Assembly: GCF_005768555.2 (NCBI RefSeq)
Contig: NZ_VCHX02000131.1
Span: 1 to 64,000, forward strand
Direction: 5' to 3'
DNA: 64,000 bases
Source of the DNA: Streptomyces sporangiiformans
Lineage (GTDB): Bacteria > Actinomycetota > Actinomycetes > Streptomycetales > Streptomycetaceae
The translations under genes were made by a program, and so were the position numbers. Each line of letters begins with the position of its first letter. Position 1 is the first letter of the stretch. Below the pieces are notes generated by a model. That model had not been told where the DNA came from, did not search any database, and saw only the letters and a program-made list of their open reading frames with translations. Shown one piece after another: positions 52,421-61,092 of the stretch.

Positions 52421-53743
52421 TCAGTCGCCCGCCTGGCGCAGCTTCTCGCTGGCACCGTTCAGCGCGGCCTGCCACTTGTCCTCAGTGGTGTCGCCGCTGA
52501 TGATGCTGTTGGCGGTGTCGAAGAGGGTGGCCTTGATGTCGACGCCCTGGACGGGCGCGGTGCTCGCGAACCCGCCGACGACCGGGGCGACCGACGGGTC
52601 CTCGTACACCTTGTAGAACTCGGCGTTCTCCCCGGACAGGCTGCTCGCGATGCCCTCGATCGGCTGGATCGCGTTCGACTTGGCGAAGATCTTCGCCGCC
52701 TTGTCGGAGTACAGGTAGGCGATGAAGTCCTTTGCCGCGTCCTTGTGTTCGGCGGCGCTGGGTATCCAGACCGACTCGACCGACGTCGTGATGTAGCGCT
52801 TGCTGCCCGCGGTGACCGCCGGCAGCGGTGTCAGACCCCACTTGAAGCCCTTTGCGCGGGGAGCGTCCGCCATCTCTCCGACGATCCAGGTGCCGTTCGG
52901 CATGAACAGCGCCTTGTTGTCGAGGATCAGCTGCTGGTTCTTGGTGAAGTCCTGCTCGTTGGCGTATCCGACGGTGGCCGGCGCGGCGTAGCCCAGCAGC
53001 TTGGTGGTGATGTCGAGCGCCTTGCGGGCGTCCGCCGTCTTCCAGACGTCCTTCTTGTACGTCATGACGTCTTTGTAGAACTGCTCCCCGCCGACGTCGG
53101 CGAGGAGCGCGAAGAAGAACGAGTCGAGGTACCCGGCGGTCGGGTAGGTGAACAGCGGTATGCCCTGCTTCTTGGCCGTGTCGCCGAGCGCGAACATCTC
53201 GTCCCAGGTGCCCGGGACCTTCCAGCCCTTCTGCTCCAACAGGCCCTGGTTGTAGAAGAGTCCGGTCGGCGCGTAGTACATCGGCATGAGGTACGTCTTG
53301 TCCGTGCGGTACGGGTTCGTGTTGAGGTTGCCGACGATGCCCTCGGTGAGCTTGTCCCCCACGGTCTTGTCCTCGCCGGGGACCTTCTCCTTCAGCACCG
53401 GAGTGAGGTCCTCCAGGGCCTTGTCCTTGATGAGGGTCTCGGTGAGGGCGGCCTTACGGCCCTGGCCGAGCACCACGACGTCCGGGTACTTTCCCGCCTT
53501 CATGTTCGGGGTGATCTCGTCTTCGATGCTCTTCGAGATCTGCAACTGCACGTCGATGTCGGGGTGCGAGGCCTCGTACTGCTTGACGACCTGCGTGTAC
53601 ATGTCCCGGCCGTAGCCGCCTTCGAGGGCGGCGACCTTGAGGGTCGTCTTGCCGGAGTCCGAGCCACCCCCGCCGGCCGAGCAGCCGGCGAGCAGTCCGA
53701 GCACCGTGACCGCGGCGCCCGTGAGGACGAGCGATCTCCTCAT
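52421..53743 (-). CDS. Extracellular solute-binding lipoprotein
   Basis: The 440-residue product has a lipoprotein signal: the hydrophobic core VLTGAAVTVLGLLAG with lipobox LLAGC and Cys21. The mature part is a typical two-lobe sugar-binding protein with VAALEGGYGRDMYTQVVKQY near the start and TYPTAGYLDSFFFALLADVG in the middle. It captures an oligosaccharide for the following permeases. Its start is ATG 53743 with GGAAGGA upstream. The ligand is unknown; GH29 and GH35 partners point to a fucosylated galactoside. Confidence 0.94.
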   Translation of the reverse strand: MRRSLVLTGAAVTVLGLLAGCSAGGGGSDSGKTTLKVAALEGGYGRDMYTQVVKQYEASHPDIDVQLQISKSIEDEITPNMKAGKYPDVVVLGQGRKAALTETLIKDKALEDLTPVLKEKVPGEDKTVGDKLTEGIVGNLNTNPYRTDKTYLMPMYYAPTGLFYNQGLLEQKGWKVPGTWDEMFALGDTAKKQGIPLFTYPTAGYLDSFFFALLADVGGEQFYKDVMTYKKDVWKTADARKALDITTKLLGYAAPATVGYANEQDFTKNQQLILDNKALFMPNGTWIVGEMADAPRAKGFKWGLTPLPAVTAGSKRYITTSVESVWIPSAAEHKDAAKDFIAYLYSDKAAKIFAKSNAIQPIEGIASSLSGENAEFYKVYEDPSVAPVVGGFASTAPVQGVDIKATLFDTANSIISGDTTEDKWQAALNGASEKLRQAGD

Positions 53744-53882
53744 TTGGGGTCCTTCCCGTGGACAGTTGCCCACCTGACTGCGAGCGGAGGAACAAGTCCC
53801 GGGGGGCGGCCCCATCGTCAGGCCACGCCGCCGTGACGCCGCGCCAACGCACCGAGATCTGGATCACGCGGTGATCCGGACT

Positions 53883-53938
53883 TGTTACGATGGCACCGAT
53901 AACATGAAGGCTTACGGTGGCACTGATCACATGAAGGC
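53883..53938 (-). promoter_or_regulatory. Duplicated LacI-type operator before the transport operon
   Basis: Two 27-bp tandem units at 53885-53911 and 53912-53938 match at 24 positions. The first contains the inverted halves TGTTACG (from 53883) and CGATAACA (to 53904) around ATGGCAC. The core ATGGCACCGATAACAT also occurs, with one base changed, at 55117-55132 before the GH35 gene. The sites lie 140-195 bp upstream of the binding-protein start. Confidence 0.75.
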
Positions 53939-53981
53939 GCAAGAGGCCCACGAGCGCATTTCAGCGTGATCTTGCGAGGAA

Positions 53982-54019
53982 CCCTTCGGCGGAGCGGGGC
54001 GCACCCCGCCACCGAAGGG
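53982..54019 (-). terminator. Terminator of the lacI-type gene
   Basis: CCCTTCGG (53982-53989) pairs with CCGAAGGG (54012-54019), and the inner GCGGGG (53994-53999) with CCCCGC (54004-54009), giving an interrupted but strong hairpin 12 bp after the regulator stop. Confidence 0.75.
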
Positions 54020-54031
54020 CTGACACGAGGT

Positions 54032-55051
54032 TCAGCGAGAGCGCGGCGGCGCAGTGGAGGCGCGTACCGACAGTGACGCGGTGGCGACGGATTCGTCGAC
54101 GTCCGCCTCGTCGCCCTGCAGCAGCAGGGCGACGGCCGCCTGGCCGTAGCGGTAGAAGTCCTGCCGGACGGTCGTCAGCGGCGGAGAGCAGTAGGCCGCC
54201 AGGGCGATGTCGTCGACGCTCACGATGGACACGTCGTCGGGCACCGACCGGCCGCGCTCGTGCAGGGCGCGGATCACTCCGAAGGCCATCTCGTCGCTGG
54301 CGGCGAAGACCGCGGTCACCTCCGGGATCATCGCGATGATCTGCCCTTGCCGCTTTCCCGAGTCGGGCGACCAGTCGCCCTCGAGGGGCGGCGGCGCCTC
54401 GATGCCGGCCGCGGCCAGGCACTCCTGCCAGCCCTGCCGCCGCTGGCGCGCCTCGATCCACTCGTCAGGGCCGGAGATGTGCCAGACCTGCCTGTGGCCC
54501 AGGTCAAGCAGGTGCTGCGTGGCGACACGGCCCGCCTCCTGCTGGTCGATCCCGAGCACCCGGGCGCCCGCCGTCCGTGAGCCGTCGAGGGTGACGGTCG
54601 GGATGTCGCGGGTGATGTCCTCCATCTTCCGCGTCACCGAGATGAGCGGCACGGCGATGACGAAGCCGTCGACGCCCTGGTCGGCGAGCTTGGACAGGGA
54701 CCGCTCCATCAGGCCCGTGTCGAGCGCGGCGATGGTCGCGATGCTCACCGCGTACCCGGCCTCACCGGCGGCCGCCTCGACACCGGCGGTCACCGCCGAG
54801 CGCGAGTAGTACCCCCCGGACGCCAGCAGTACGAGGCCGATGGTGTGGCTGCGCCCGGAGGACAGCGCCCTTGCTGCGCTGTTGAACCGGTAGCCGACCT
54901 GTTCCACGGCGGCGAGCACACGCCTCCTGGTCTCGGGGTTGACGTTCGGCGAGCCGCGCAGCGCGCGCGAGACGGTCTGCGCCGACACCCCGGCGGTCCG
55001 GGCCACGTCAGCCATGCTCGGCTGCCTCAGCCTCGCGGTGCCCTCGGTCAT
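54032..55051 (-). CDS. LacI-family transcriptional repressor of the carbohydrate locus
   Basis: The 339-residue product has an N-terminal LacI helix-turn-helix (about residues 12-58, SMADVARTAGVSAQTVSRAL and a hinge helix ending YRFNSAARALSSGRS) and a periplasmic-binding-protein-like core with GYYSRSAVTAGVE and VFAASDEMAFGVI. It lies between the divergent GH35 gene and the transport operon. Operators with the same half-sites are in front of both, and one lies 58-80 bp upstream of its own start, so it probably represses both arms and itself until a sugar binds. Confidence 0.94.
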   Translation of the reverse strand: MTEGTARLRQPSMADVARTAGVSAQTVSRALRGSPNVNPETRRRVLAAVEQVGYRFNSAARALSSGRSHTIGLVLLASGGYYSRSAVTAGVEAAAGEAGYAVSIATIAALDTGLMERSLSKLADQGVDGFVIAVPLISVTRKMEDITRDIPTVTLDGSRTAGARVLGIDQQEAGRVATQHLLDLGHRQVWHISGPDEWIEARQRRQGWQECLAAAGIEAPPPLEGDWSPDSGKRQGQIIAMIPEVTAVFAASDEMAFGVIRALHERGRSVPDDVSIVSVDDIALAAYCSPPLTTVRQDFYRYGQAAVALLLQGDEADVDESVATASLSVRASTAPPRSR

Positions 55052-55108
55052 GGCGCTCCTCTCCCGCGGCCGGCCGCGACATCGTCATCCACCCGATCAT
55101 ATCGAACT

Positions 55109-55137
55109 TGTTACGCATGGCATCGATAACATAGGCT
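55109..55137 (+). promoter_or_regulatory. LacI operator abutting a leaderless -10 box
   Basis: TGTTACGCATGGC and ATCGATAACA (55109-55131) form the operator, related to the copies at 53883-53938. It touches the TAGGCT -10 box (55132-55137), which lies seven bases before GTG 55145. A bound repressor would block RNA polymerase directly. Confidence 0.7.
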
Positions 55138-55144
55138 CCGCACC

Positions 55145-56986
55145 GTGACTGAGCCCCCCGCGACACACATGTCTTTGGCCCACACCACGGCCGATGCGGC
55201 GGCCGGCGCCGCCACCGGCGCGCTCACCTGGCGCGGGGGCCGCCTGTACCGGGACGGCGTCCCCCATCGCATCCTGTCCGGGGCGCTGCACTACTTCCGC
55301 GTCCACCCCGACCTCTGGCGGGACCGGATACGTCGGCTCGCCGACCTCGGGCTCAACACGGTCGACACCTATGTGGCATGGAATTTCCATCAGCCCCGCG
55401 AGGACGAGGCGCCACGCTTCGACGGCTGGCGGGACATCGAGCGGTTCATCCGCACGGTGGGTGAGGAGGGCCTCGACGTCATCGTCCGGCCCGGCCCGTA
55501 CATCTGCGCGGAGTGGTCCAACGGCGGCCTGCCGAGCTGGCTCACCGGCCGGGACGTCGCGGTCCGCAGCTCGGATCCGGCGTTCACCTCCGCCGTCGGC
55601 CGCTGGTTCGACGAGCTGGTCCCGCGCATCGCCGCGCTCCAGGCCGGGGAGGGCGGGCCGGTCGTGGCGGTGCAGGTGGAGAACGAGTTCGGCAGCTTCG
55701 GCGACGACCACGCCTACCTGCGCTGGAATCGCCAGGCCCTGATCAGGGGTGGCATCCGGGAGTTGCTGTTCACCGCCGACGGACCCACCGAGCTCATGCT
55801 GGACGGCGGTACCCTGCCCGGCACCCTGACGACCGTCACCCTGGGCTCCAAGCCCGACGACGCCCGGCAACTCCTCGCGCGGCGGCGACCGGACGAACCG
55901 TTCGTGGTCGCCGAGTTCTGGAACGGCTGGTTCGACCACTGGGGCAAGCGGCACCACGTCCGCGGGGTGGAGAGCGCGGTCCGCACACTCCGCGGCATCA
56001 TCGCCGACGGCGGCAGCGTGAGCATCTACATGGCACACGGCGGCACCAACTTCGGGCTCTGGGCGGGCGCCAACGAGGACGAGGGCCGATTGCAGCCCAT
56101 CGTGACGAGCTACGACTCCGACGCGCCGATCGCCGAGGACGGCACGTTCACCGCCAAGTTCTTCGCCGTGCGCGAGGCGCTCGGCGCAGGCGGGCCCCTC
56201 CGGTCACCCGCGAGGATGCCCACGCTCCCGCCGGCACACGTCCCGCTCGTCCACCGCTCCGACCTGCTCACCGGCCTGCGCGCCGTACCGGCCCCGACCT
56301 CGACCGCCCCGCGCCCCGCCTCGTTCGAGCATCTCGGGCTCGACGCGGGAATGGTCCTGCACACAGCGCACCCGCGCATCCCGGCGGGCGAGCACCGGCT
56401 CGCTCTCACCGACGTACGCGACCGGGCACTGGTCTTCGGCGACGGCACCCTCCTCGGCGTCGCCGATCCCGACGACCCGGAACTCCCCATCCACGGAACC
56501 GGCGACGTCGTACGGCTGGAGGTCCTCGTCGAGAACCTCGGCCGGGTGAACTACGGGCCGGGCATCGGCCGGCACAAGGGCCTGCTCGGTCCCGTTCTCG
56601 TCGACCGGCGCATCGTGCAGGGCTGGGACAGCACGCCGGTCGCCTTGCAGGAGTGGTCGCCCACGGAGCTGGCCGACGCGGTCGCCGCCGGTCCCGCGAC
56701 CACGCACGCCGGGTTCGCCGTCGCGCGGTTTCACGTCGACACGCCCGCGGACACCTTCCTCGCGCTGCCCGGGTCGAGCCGTGGCCTCGTCTGGGTCAAC
56801 GGGTTCCTCCTCGGCCGCTACTGGGAGATCGGGCCGCAGGTCACGCTGTACTGCCCGGCACCGCTGCTGCGCGTGGGCGAGAACACCGTGACGGTCCTCG
56901 AGCTGGAACGGCTCGGCGGAACCCTGGAGTTGCGGGATCACCCCGAGCTGGGACCGCCGGAGGAGTACGTCGAGGAGTTCGGCTGA
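55145..56986 (+). CDS. GH35 beta-galactosidase
   Basis: The 613-residue product has the GH35 barrel: SGALHYFRVHPDLWRDRIRR, GPYICAEWSNGGLP, the acid/base Glu in VQVENEFGSFG and the nucleophile Glu in FVVAEFWNGWFDHWG. C-terminal beta-sandwich domains include FLLGRYWEIGPQ. There is no signal peptide, so it works on imported galactosides. GTG 55145 fits a leaderless transcript. It is divergent from the LacI gene and under its probable control. Confidence 0.95.
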   Translation: MTEPPATHMSLAHTTADAAAGAATGALTWRGGRLYRDGVPHRILSGALHYFRVHPDLWRDRIRRLADLGLNTVDTYVAWNFHQPREDEAPRFDGWRDIERFIRTVGEEGLDVIVRPGPYICAEWSNGGLPSWLTGRDVAVRSSDPAFTSAVGRWFDELVPRIAALQAGEGGPVVAVQVENEFGSFGDDHAYLRWNRQALIRGGIRELLFTADGPTELMLDGGTLPGTLTTVTLGSKPDDARQLLARRRPDEPFVVAEFWNGWFDHWGKRHHVRGVESAVRTLRGIIADGGSVSIYMAHGGTNFGLWAGANEDEGRLQPIVTSYDSDAPIAEDGTFTAKFFAVREALGAGGPLRSPARMPTLPPAHVPLVHRSDLLTGLRAVPAPTSTAPRPASFEHLGLDAGMVLHTAHPRIPAGEHRLALTDVRDRALVFGDGTLLGVADPDDPELPIHGTGDVVRLEVLVENLGRVNYGPGIGRHKGLLGPVLVDRRIVQGWDSTPVALQEWSPTELADAVAAGPATTHAGFAVARFHVDTPADTFLALPGSSRGLVWVNGFLLGRYWEIGPQVTLYCPAPLLRVGENTVTVLELERLGGTLELRDHPELGPPEEYVEEFG

Positions 56987-57175
56987 CAAACCGGCTGACA
57001 CCTCCGGCTGACGACTCCGGATCGTCACACGGGGCCGTGCCTTCCAACTTCTCAAGCGCTCCAGGAAACAGTCGCCGACCAAGCTACGGCTGGATCTGCT
57101 CGACGGACTCGCCCCCCGCACCAGCCTGGGGCCAGTACAGGGGGCCATAGTGGCGCCACGCGCTCTGTGAGGGTG

Positions 57176-59431
57176 TCAGCCGACGAGGGTGCGCTCCGGC
57201 CGAGAGTGCGGTGCGCACTGCCCGTGCTGGTCGAGCTTCTCGCCCTCGACGTCCACCCGGGGCAGGAGCCGGTCCAGCCATTTCGGCAGCCACCAGGCGG
57301 ACTTGCCGAGCAGGGCGAAGAGCGCGGGCACGATCGACATGCGGACGATGAAGGCGTCGAAGAGGACGGCGATCGCGAGGGCGAAGCCGATCATCTTGAC
57401 GAAGTCGTTGTCCTCCACGATGAAGCCGGAGAAGACGCTCATCATGATGACCGCGGCCGCGGCGACGACCCGGCCGCCGTGGCGGAAGCCGTCGACGACC
57501 GCCTCGGCGGGGCTTGCTCCGTGGACGTACGACTCACGCATCCGGCTGACCAGGAAGACCTCGTAGTCCATCGCGAGGCCGAAGACCACGCCGATCATGA
57601 AGATCGGCATCGTGCTCATGATCGGGCCGGTCTGCTCGATGCCGAGGACATCCGCGAGCCAGCCCCACTGGAAGACCGCCACGACGGCGCCGAGGGCAGC
57701 GGCCACCGACAGCAGGAACCCGAGGGCCGCCTTGAGCGGGACCAGGACGGAGCGGAAGACCACCATGAGGAGGAGGAAGGCGAGGCCGACGACCAGGCTC
57801 AGGTAGGGCAGGAGCGCGTCGTCCAGGGTCTGCGAGAAGTCGATGAACATGGCCGTCTGGCCGGTCACCAGGATCTGGGACCCGTTGCTCTGCTCCAATC
57901 CGCCGGCGGTGTCGCGGAGTTCGCGAACCAGCTCCTCGGTCTTCTTCTCGGTCGGGCCGGTCTTCGGGATGATGTTGATGATCGCGGTGTCGTTCGCCTT
58001 GTTGGCGGTGGCGGGGGAGACCGAGGCCACGCCGGGGTTCCGGTCGAAGGCCTTGCCCGCGGAGTCGGCCGCCTTCTTGGCGTCCTCGGCCTGCACGGTG
58101 ATCATCAGGGGTCCGTTGAACCCGGGCCCGAAGGACTCCGAGAGCATGTCGTACGCCCTGCGCTGGGTGGTCTCCGTCGACATCGAGCCCTCGCCGGGCA
58201 GCCCGAGTTCGAGGCTCGTGGCCGGTACGGCGACCGTGCCGAGGCCGACCACGCCGATGAGCAGGACGGCCACGGGGTGGCGCAGGACGTAACTCGCCCA
58301 GCGGGAGCCGAGGTTGGACTTGTCCTTCTTGGCCGGCTTGGCCGCGCGCTTGGCGGCCTTGCGCTGCCCCCGCTCCGACAGCGGCTTGACGGCGTACTGC
58401 AGGCGTCCCTTGCGGGCCATCACCTTGACCGGCGCGAAGCCGAGCAGGGCGGGGACCAGGGTGATCGCGACGAGCACGGAGACCGCGACGGTGCCGGCCG
58501 CGGCGAGGCCCATCTTGGTGAGCATCGGGACGTTGACGACGGCCAGTCCGGCGAGGGCCACGATGACTGTCAGCCCCGCGAAGACGACCGCCGAACCCGC
58601 GGTGCCGAGGGCCCGGCCTGCGGACTCTTCGGGGCCCTGCCCCTCGACGCGCTCGGCACGGAACCGGGACACGATGAACAGGGCGTAGTCGATGCCGACC
58701 GCGAGGCCGATCATCATCGCGAGCGTCGAGGTGGTGCCGGACAGGCCGAGGGTGGAGCCGAGCGCGGTGATGCCAAAGATGCCGATCCCGACTCCGATCA
58801 GCGCGGTGATCAGCGGCATTCCGGCCGCGAGCATCGAGCCGAAGGTCAGGATGAGGACGATCGCGGAGACCAGGATGCCGATCTGCTCGCCGGTGCCGCC
58901 CATCGTCTGGTCGATCTTCACGGCGTCACCGCCGGCTTCGACGGTCAGGCCCGCCTTGCCGGCCTTCTTGACGGCCGCGTCGAGCGCGTCGTGCGCCTTG
59001 TCGCTGACCTCCATCGCGGGGACCTTGTACGTCACCACCGTGTAGGCGGTCGTACCGTCCTCGCTGATGCTGATCTTGGGGGTCTTGTAGGGGTCGGCGG
59101 CGCCCACCACCTGCGGGGAGGACTTGCCTAACTCGGCGACGAGTCGGCCGACTACGGCCCGTTGCTCGGGAGCGGTGATCTTCTGGCCCTCGGGGGCCCG
59201 GACGACGACCCGGGCGCTGGCGCCGTCGGCGCTCGCGTCCGGGAACTTCTCCGTCAGCAGGTCGAAAGCCTCCTGCGACTCGGTGCCCGGCATCGAGAAC
59301 GTATCGGCGGGCGGCGTCGGAGCGGAGGAGGCGGCGAAGCCCATGCCGCCGAATATCAGCAGCCAGAGCAGCAGCGTCACCCCCCGGCGGCGAAAGGCGA
59401 GGCGGCCCAGTCTGGAAAGGAACGTAGCCAC
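57176..59431 (-). CDS. MMPL/RND-type lipid or drug exporter
   Basis: The 751-residue protein has 12 membrane helices in two halves, each with a large external loop after the first helix. It opens MATFLSRLGRLAFRRRGVTL; the family motif GLAVGIDYALFIVSRFRAE is in the first half and FGLAMDYEVFLVSRMRESY in the second. MMPL proteins use the proton gradient to move lipids, pigments or drugs. GTG 59431 has AGGAG ten bases upstream; the longer frame runs through repeats and is unlikely. Its upstream region carries three TGGCGCCA sites and a 20-bp palindrome, so it is probably repressed. Confidence 0.94.
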   Translation of the reverse strand: MATFLSRLGRLAFRRRGVTLLLWLLIFGGMGFAASSAPTPPADTFSMPGTESQEAFDLLTEKFPDASADGASARVVVRAPEGQKITAPEQRAVVGRLVAELGKSSPQVVGAADPYKTPKISISEDGTTAYTVVTYKVPAMEVSDKAHDALDAAVKKAGKAGLTVEAGGDAVKIDQTMGGTGEQIGILVSAIVLILTFGSMLAAGMPLITALIGVGIGIFGITALGSTLGLSGTTSTLAMMIGLAVGIDYALFIVSRFRAERVEGQGPEESAGRALGTAGSAVVFAGLTVIVALAGLAVVNVPMLTKMGLAAAGTVAVSVLVAITLVPALLGFAPVKVMARKGRLQYAVKPLSERGQRKAAKRAAKPAKKDKSNLGSRWASYVLRHPVAVLLIGVVGLGTVAVPATSLELGLPGEGSMSTETTQRRAYDMLSESFGPGFNGPLMITVQAEDAKKAADSAGKAFDRNPGVASVSPATANKANDTAIINIIPKTGPTEKKTEELVRELRDTAGGLEQSNGSQILVTGQTAMFIDFSQTLDDALLPYLSLVVGLAFLLLMVVFRSVLVPLKAALGFLLSVAAALGAVVAVFQWGWLADVLGIEQTGPIMSTMPIFMIGVVFGLAMDYEVFLVSRMRESYVHGASPAEAVVDGFRHGGRVVAAAAVIMMSVFSGFIVEDNDFVKMIGFALAIAVLFDAFIVRMSIVPALFALLGKSAWWLPKWLDRLLPRVDVEGEKLDQHGQCAPHSRPERTLVG

Positions 59432-59449
59432 GGTTTGGGGCTCCTGTTG

Positions 59450-59485
59450 GGTCGGTGCGGTCGGTGCGGTGGGTGTGGTGGGTGT
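59450..59485. repeat. 9-bp tandem repeat
   Basis: Two units of GGTCGGTGC (59450-59467) are followed by two of GGTGGGTGT (59468-59485). It lies in the probable leader of the MMPL transcript. Confidence 0.85.
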
Positions 59486-59677
59486 GCGGGTCGGGCGGGT
59501 CGGTTCTTCGGTTGCCTGGACAGCGCGGTACGGCGCCGCGGTGGCGCCATGGCTGGCCCTACCTGATGCGCGACTGGTGCGGGGTGAGCGGTGCGAATCT
59601 GGGGCTGTGGCTGCAAGTCCACTTGGCAGGCGCCGCGTTGGGGCTGCGTCGCTCGCGCCTTCATCATGGCATAAGTG

Positions 59678-59706
59678 TGGCGCCATTGCGAGCCAATGTG
59701 GCGCCA
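59678..59706 (-). promoter_or_regulatory. Paired TGGCGCCA operator of the MMPL gene
   Basis: TGGCGCCA is at 59678-59685 and 59699-59706, 21 bp apart, with the spacer starting TTGCGAG. The same design is found at 61642/61662 and 62547/62569. A single additional copy is at 59542-59549. Confidence 0.7.
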
Positions 59707-59724
59707 TCGGTTTTTGCGGTGCCA

Positions 59725-59744
59725 CCTGTCAGCGCGCTGACAGG
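59725..59744. promoter_or_regulatory. Perfect 20-bp palindrome, TetR-type operator
   Basis: CCTGTCAGCG and CGCTGACAGG are contiguous, perfect arms. CTGTCAGC-type palindromes are typical TetR operators and often lie between a tetR gene and an exporter gene. It precedes the orphan ATG at 59758. Confidence 0.65.
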
Positions 59745-59763
59745 AAACGATCAGCTCATGACC

Positions 59764-59788
59764 GGGGGGGGGGGGGGGGGGGGGGGGG
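59764..59788. other. Run of 25 G bases
   Basis: An uninterrupted G homopolymer separates the orphan ATG (59758) from the kinase remnant. Runs this long are highly unstable and also typical of sequencing or assembly trouble at a junction. Confidence 0.95.
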
Positions 59789-59791
59789 CTA

Positions 59792-60120
59792 GGCGCGCGG
59801 CCTCGCGGAGGGCAACCGGATCCGCACGGCGCTGCTCGCGGCGGTCAGACAGGACCCGCGCACGCCTGTCGCCGGCATCAAGGCCTCCGTCAGGTCCCTG
59901 CGCTCGGAGGACGTGCACTGGTCGGACGAGGACCAGGCGGAGCGGACCGCCTGGGCTGCGTTACGGCGACGCCCCGCGCGGGGCAGCCGGCCCCGGTTTC
60001 GCGGTGGTCTGCGGCTTCACGGAGTCGATGGGCGGGACGCTGGGCGCGGAGGGCACACCTGGGGGCGGCCTCACCGTGGTGCTCACGCCGCGGGTGGGGC
60101 AGGCCCTTTGGGAGCGGTGA
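59792..60120 (+). pseudogene. Broken kdpD-type histidine kinase remnant
   Basis: From 59792 the frame reads ARGLAEGNRIRTALLAAVRQ then DPRTPVAGIKASVRSLRSED, clearly the HisKA region of a KdpD-like kinase (normally AVSHDLRTPLASIKASV). The catalytic His is replaced by Gln and Leu by Pro. After about 60 codons the sequence shifts frame and continues as GFAVVCGFTESMGGTL and TPGGGLTVVLTP, the extreme C-terminus of the ATPase domain. So the middle of the kinase is deleted and the frame broken. An in-frame TAG precedes the remnant. No kdpFABC genes are in the window. Confidence 0.82.
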
Positions 60121-60177
60121 GCGGCTCGGGCTTGTTGGAATGGTGGGCGCTCGGGTCTTCTTGGGCCGGTGAGCGGC

Positions 60178-61014
60178 TCAGGCCCGGCGGATCACGATGT
60201 CGCCGACGCTGGTCCGGCCCCGGACCTCGACTGTCTCCTCGGATGCCTCGGGTCCCTCCGCCGCCCCGAGCTCATTGCGTACACGCCCCGCGGCGGACCG
60301 CACATCCAGCCAGGCCGCAGACCCCTCGGCGATTCCGATCTCCAGCCCCCCGGCCGAGGTGTCCAGGGTGATCCGCCCACGCACCACCTCGGCGAGCCGA
60401 ATGGCGCCGTTCGCGGACTTGGCCGTGACGGAGGCGTCCGCGTGCAGGACGCTGATGGGTCCGCTGGACGAGCTCACCTTCAGCTCCCCGCGGATCTCTC
60501 CGATCGCGGTCTCGCCGTTGAGGTTCTTGATGGTGGCCGTGCCGTCGACCCGGCCGACCCGAACCCGCCCCGACCCGCGGATCTCGACCTCGCCCGTCGC
60601 GCGGTCCACGAGGATGTCCCCGTGCGAGGTCTTCAGCCGTACGGCCGCGGCCTCTTCCAGCTGGATGTCACCGGCAGCCGTCGTCAGGTGGCAGTTCCCC
60701 AACCGCCCCTCGCCGATCAACTCGCCGAGGCCCGTGCTGCCGGTCAGGTCCGAGCCCGTGGGCAGTTCGACGGTCACATCGACCGCGCCGACCTTGCCGA
60801 AGAGCGAGCGCTTCTTGGGGCCCTTGATCACGAGCTTCCCGCCCGTGCAGGTGACCTGGGTGTCCTCGGCGGCCTGTACGTCCTGCTTGTTGCCGGGGTC
60901 CCTCGGCGTCACCTCGACCACGCTGTCGGTGCGCTTGCCCGCGATGATCCGGGCCCGCCCGATCTCGACTTCAAGGGTGACGGAGAGGGGCTCGGGGGTG
61001 TCGAAAGTGGGCAT
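60178..61014 (-). CDS. DUF4097 beta-strand-repeat protein
   Basis: The 278-residue product begins MPTFDTPEPLSVTLEVEIGR and is a regular beta-solenoid-like series with repeated motifs (GDIQLEEA, GDILVDRA, GEVEIRGSG, GAIRLAEV), the DUF4097 pattern. It has no signal peptide or membrane helix, so it is cytosolic; it has been linked to antitoxin/adhesin-like loci but no function is proven. The ATG 61014 has AAAGGACG upstream. It follows the ribbon-helix-helix gene at 61093-61620 by 78 bp on the same strand and is probably in its operon. Confidence 0.9.
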   Translation of the reverse strand: MPTFDTPEPLSVTLEVEIGRARIIAGKRTDSVVEVTPRDPGNKQDVQAAEDTQVTCTGGKLVIKGPKKRSLFGKVGAVDVTVELPTGSDLTGSTGLGELIGEGRLGNCHLTTAAGDIQLEEAAAVRLKTSHGDILVDRATGEVEIRGSGRVRVGRVDGTATIKNLNGETAIGEIRGELKVSSSSGPISVLHADASVTAKSANGAIRLAEVVRGRITLDTSAGGLEIGIAEGSAAWLDVRSAAGRVRNELGAAEGPEASEETVEVRGRTSVGDIVIRRA

Positions 61015-61092
61015 GGCTGAACCGTCCTTTGGCTGTTGTGTGCTGGTTGCTGTCTGCTGGTTGCTTGGTCGGGAGTACGTGAGTGGGGTGGG

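Larger units (their letters stand above)
59432..59788. other. 357-bp regulatory region upstream of the MMPL gene
   Basis: No intact gene is present. The stretch contains a four-unit 9-bp repeat (59450-59485), TGGCGCCA sites at 59542, 59678 and 59699, a perfect 20-bp palindrome at 59725-59744, an orphan ATG at 59758 with AGGAAACG upstream, and a 25-G run. The orphan ATG followed only by ACC and G codons looks like the start of a rightward gene, perhaps a divergent regulator, that has been cut off. Confidence 0.6.

Noticed and set aside
57151..57158. Single TGGCGCCA site beyond the MMPL stop
   Set aside because: It is unpaired and not upstream of a gene start; probably chance in a GC-rich genome.
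59450..59485. Short tandem repeats as iterons of an origin
   Set aside because: Only four imperfect GC-rich units, no AT-rich element and no replication gene nearby.
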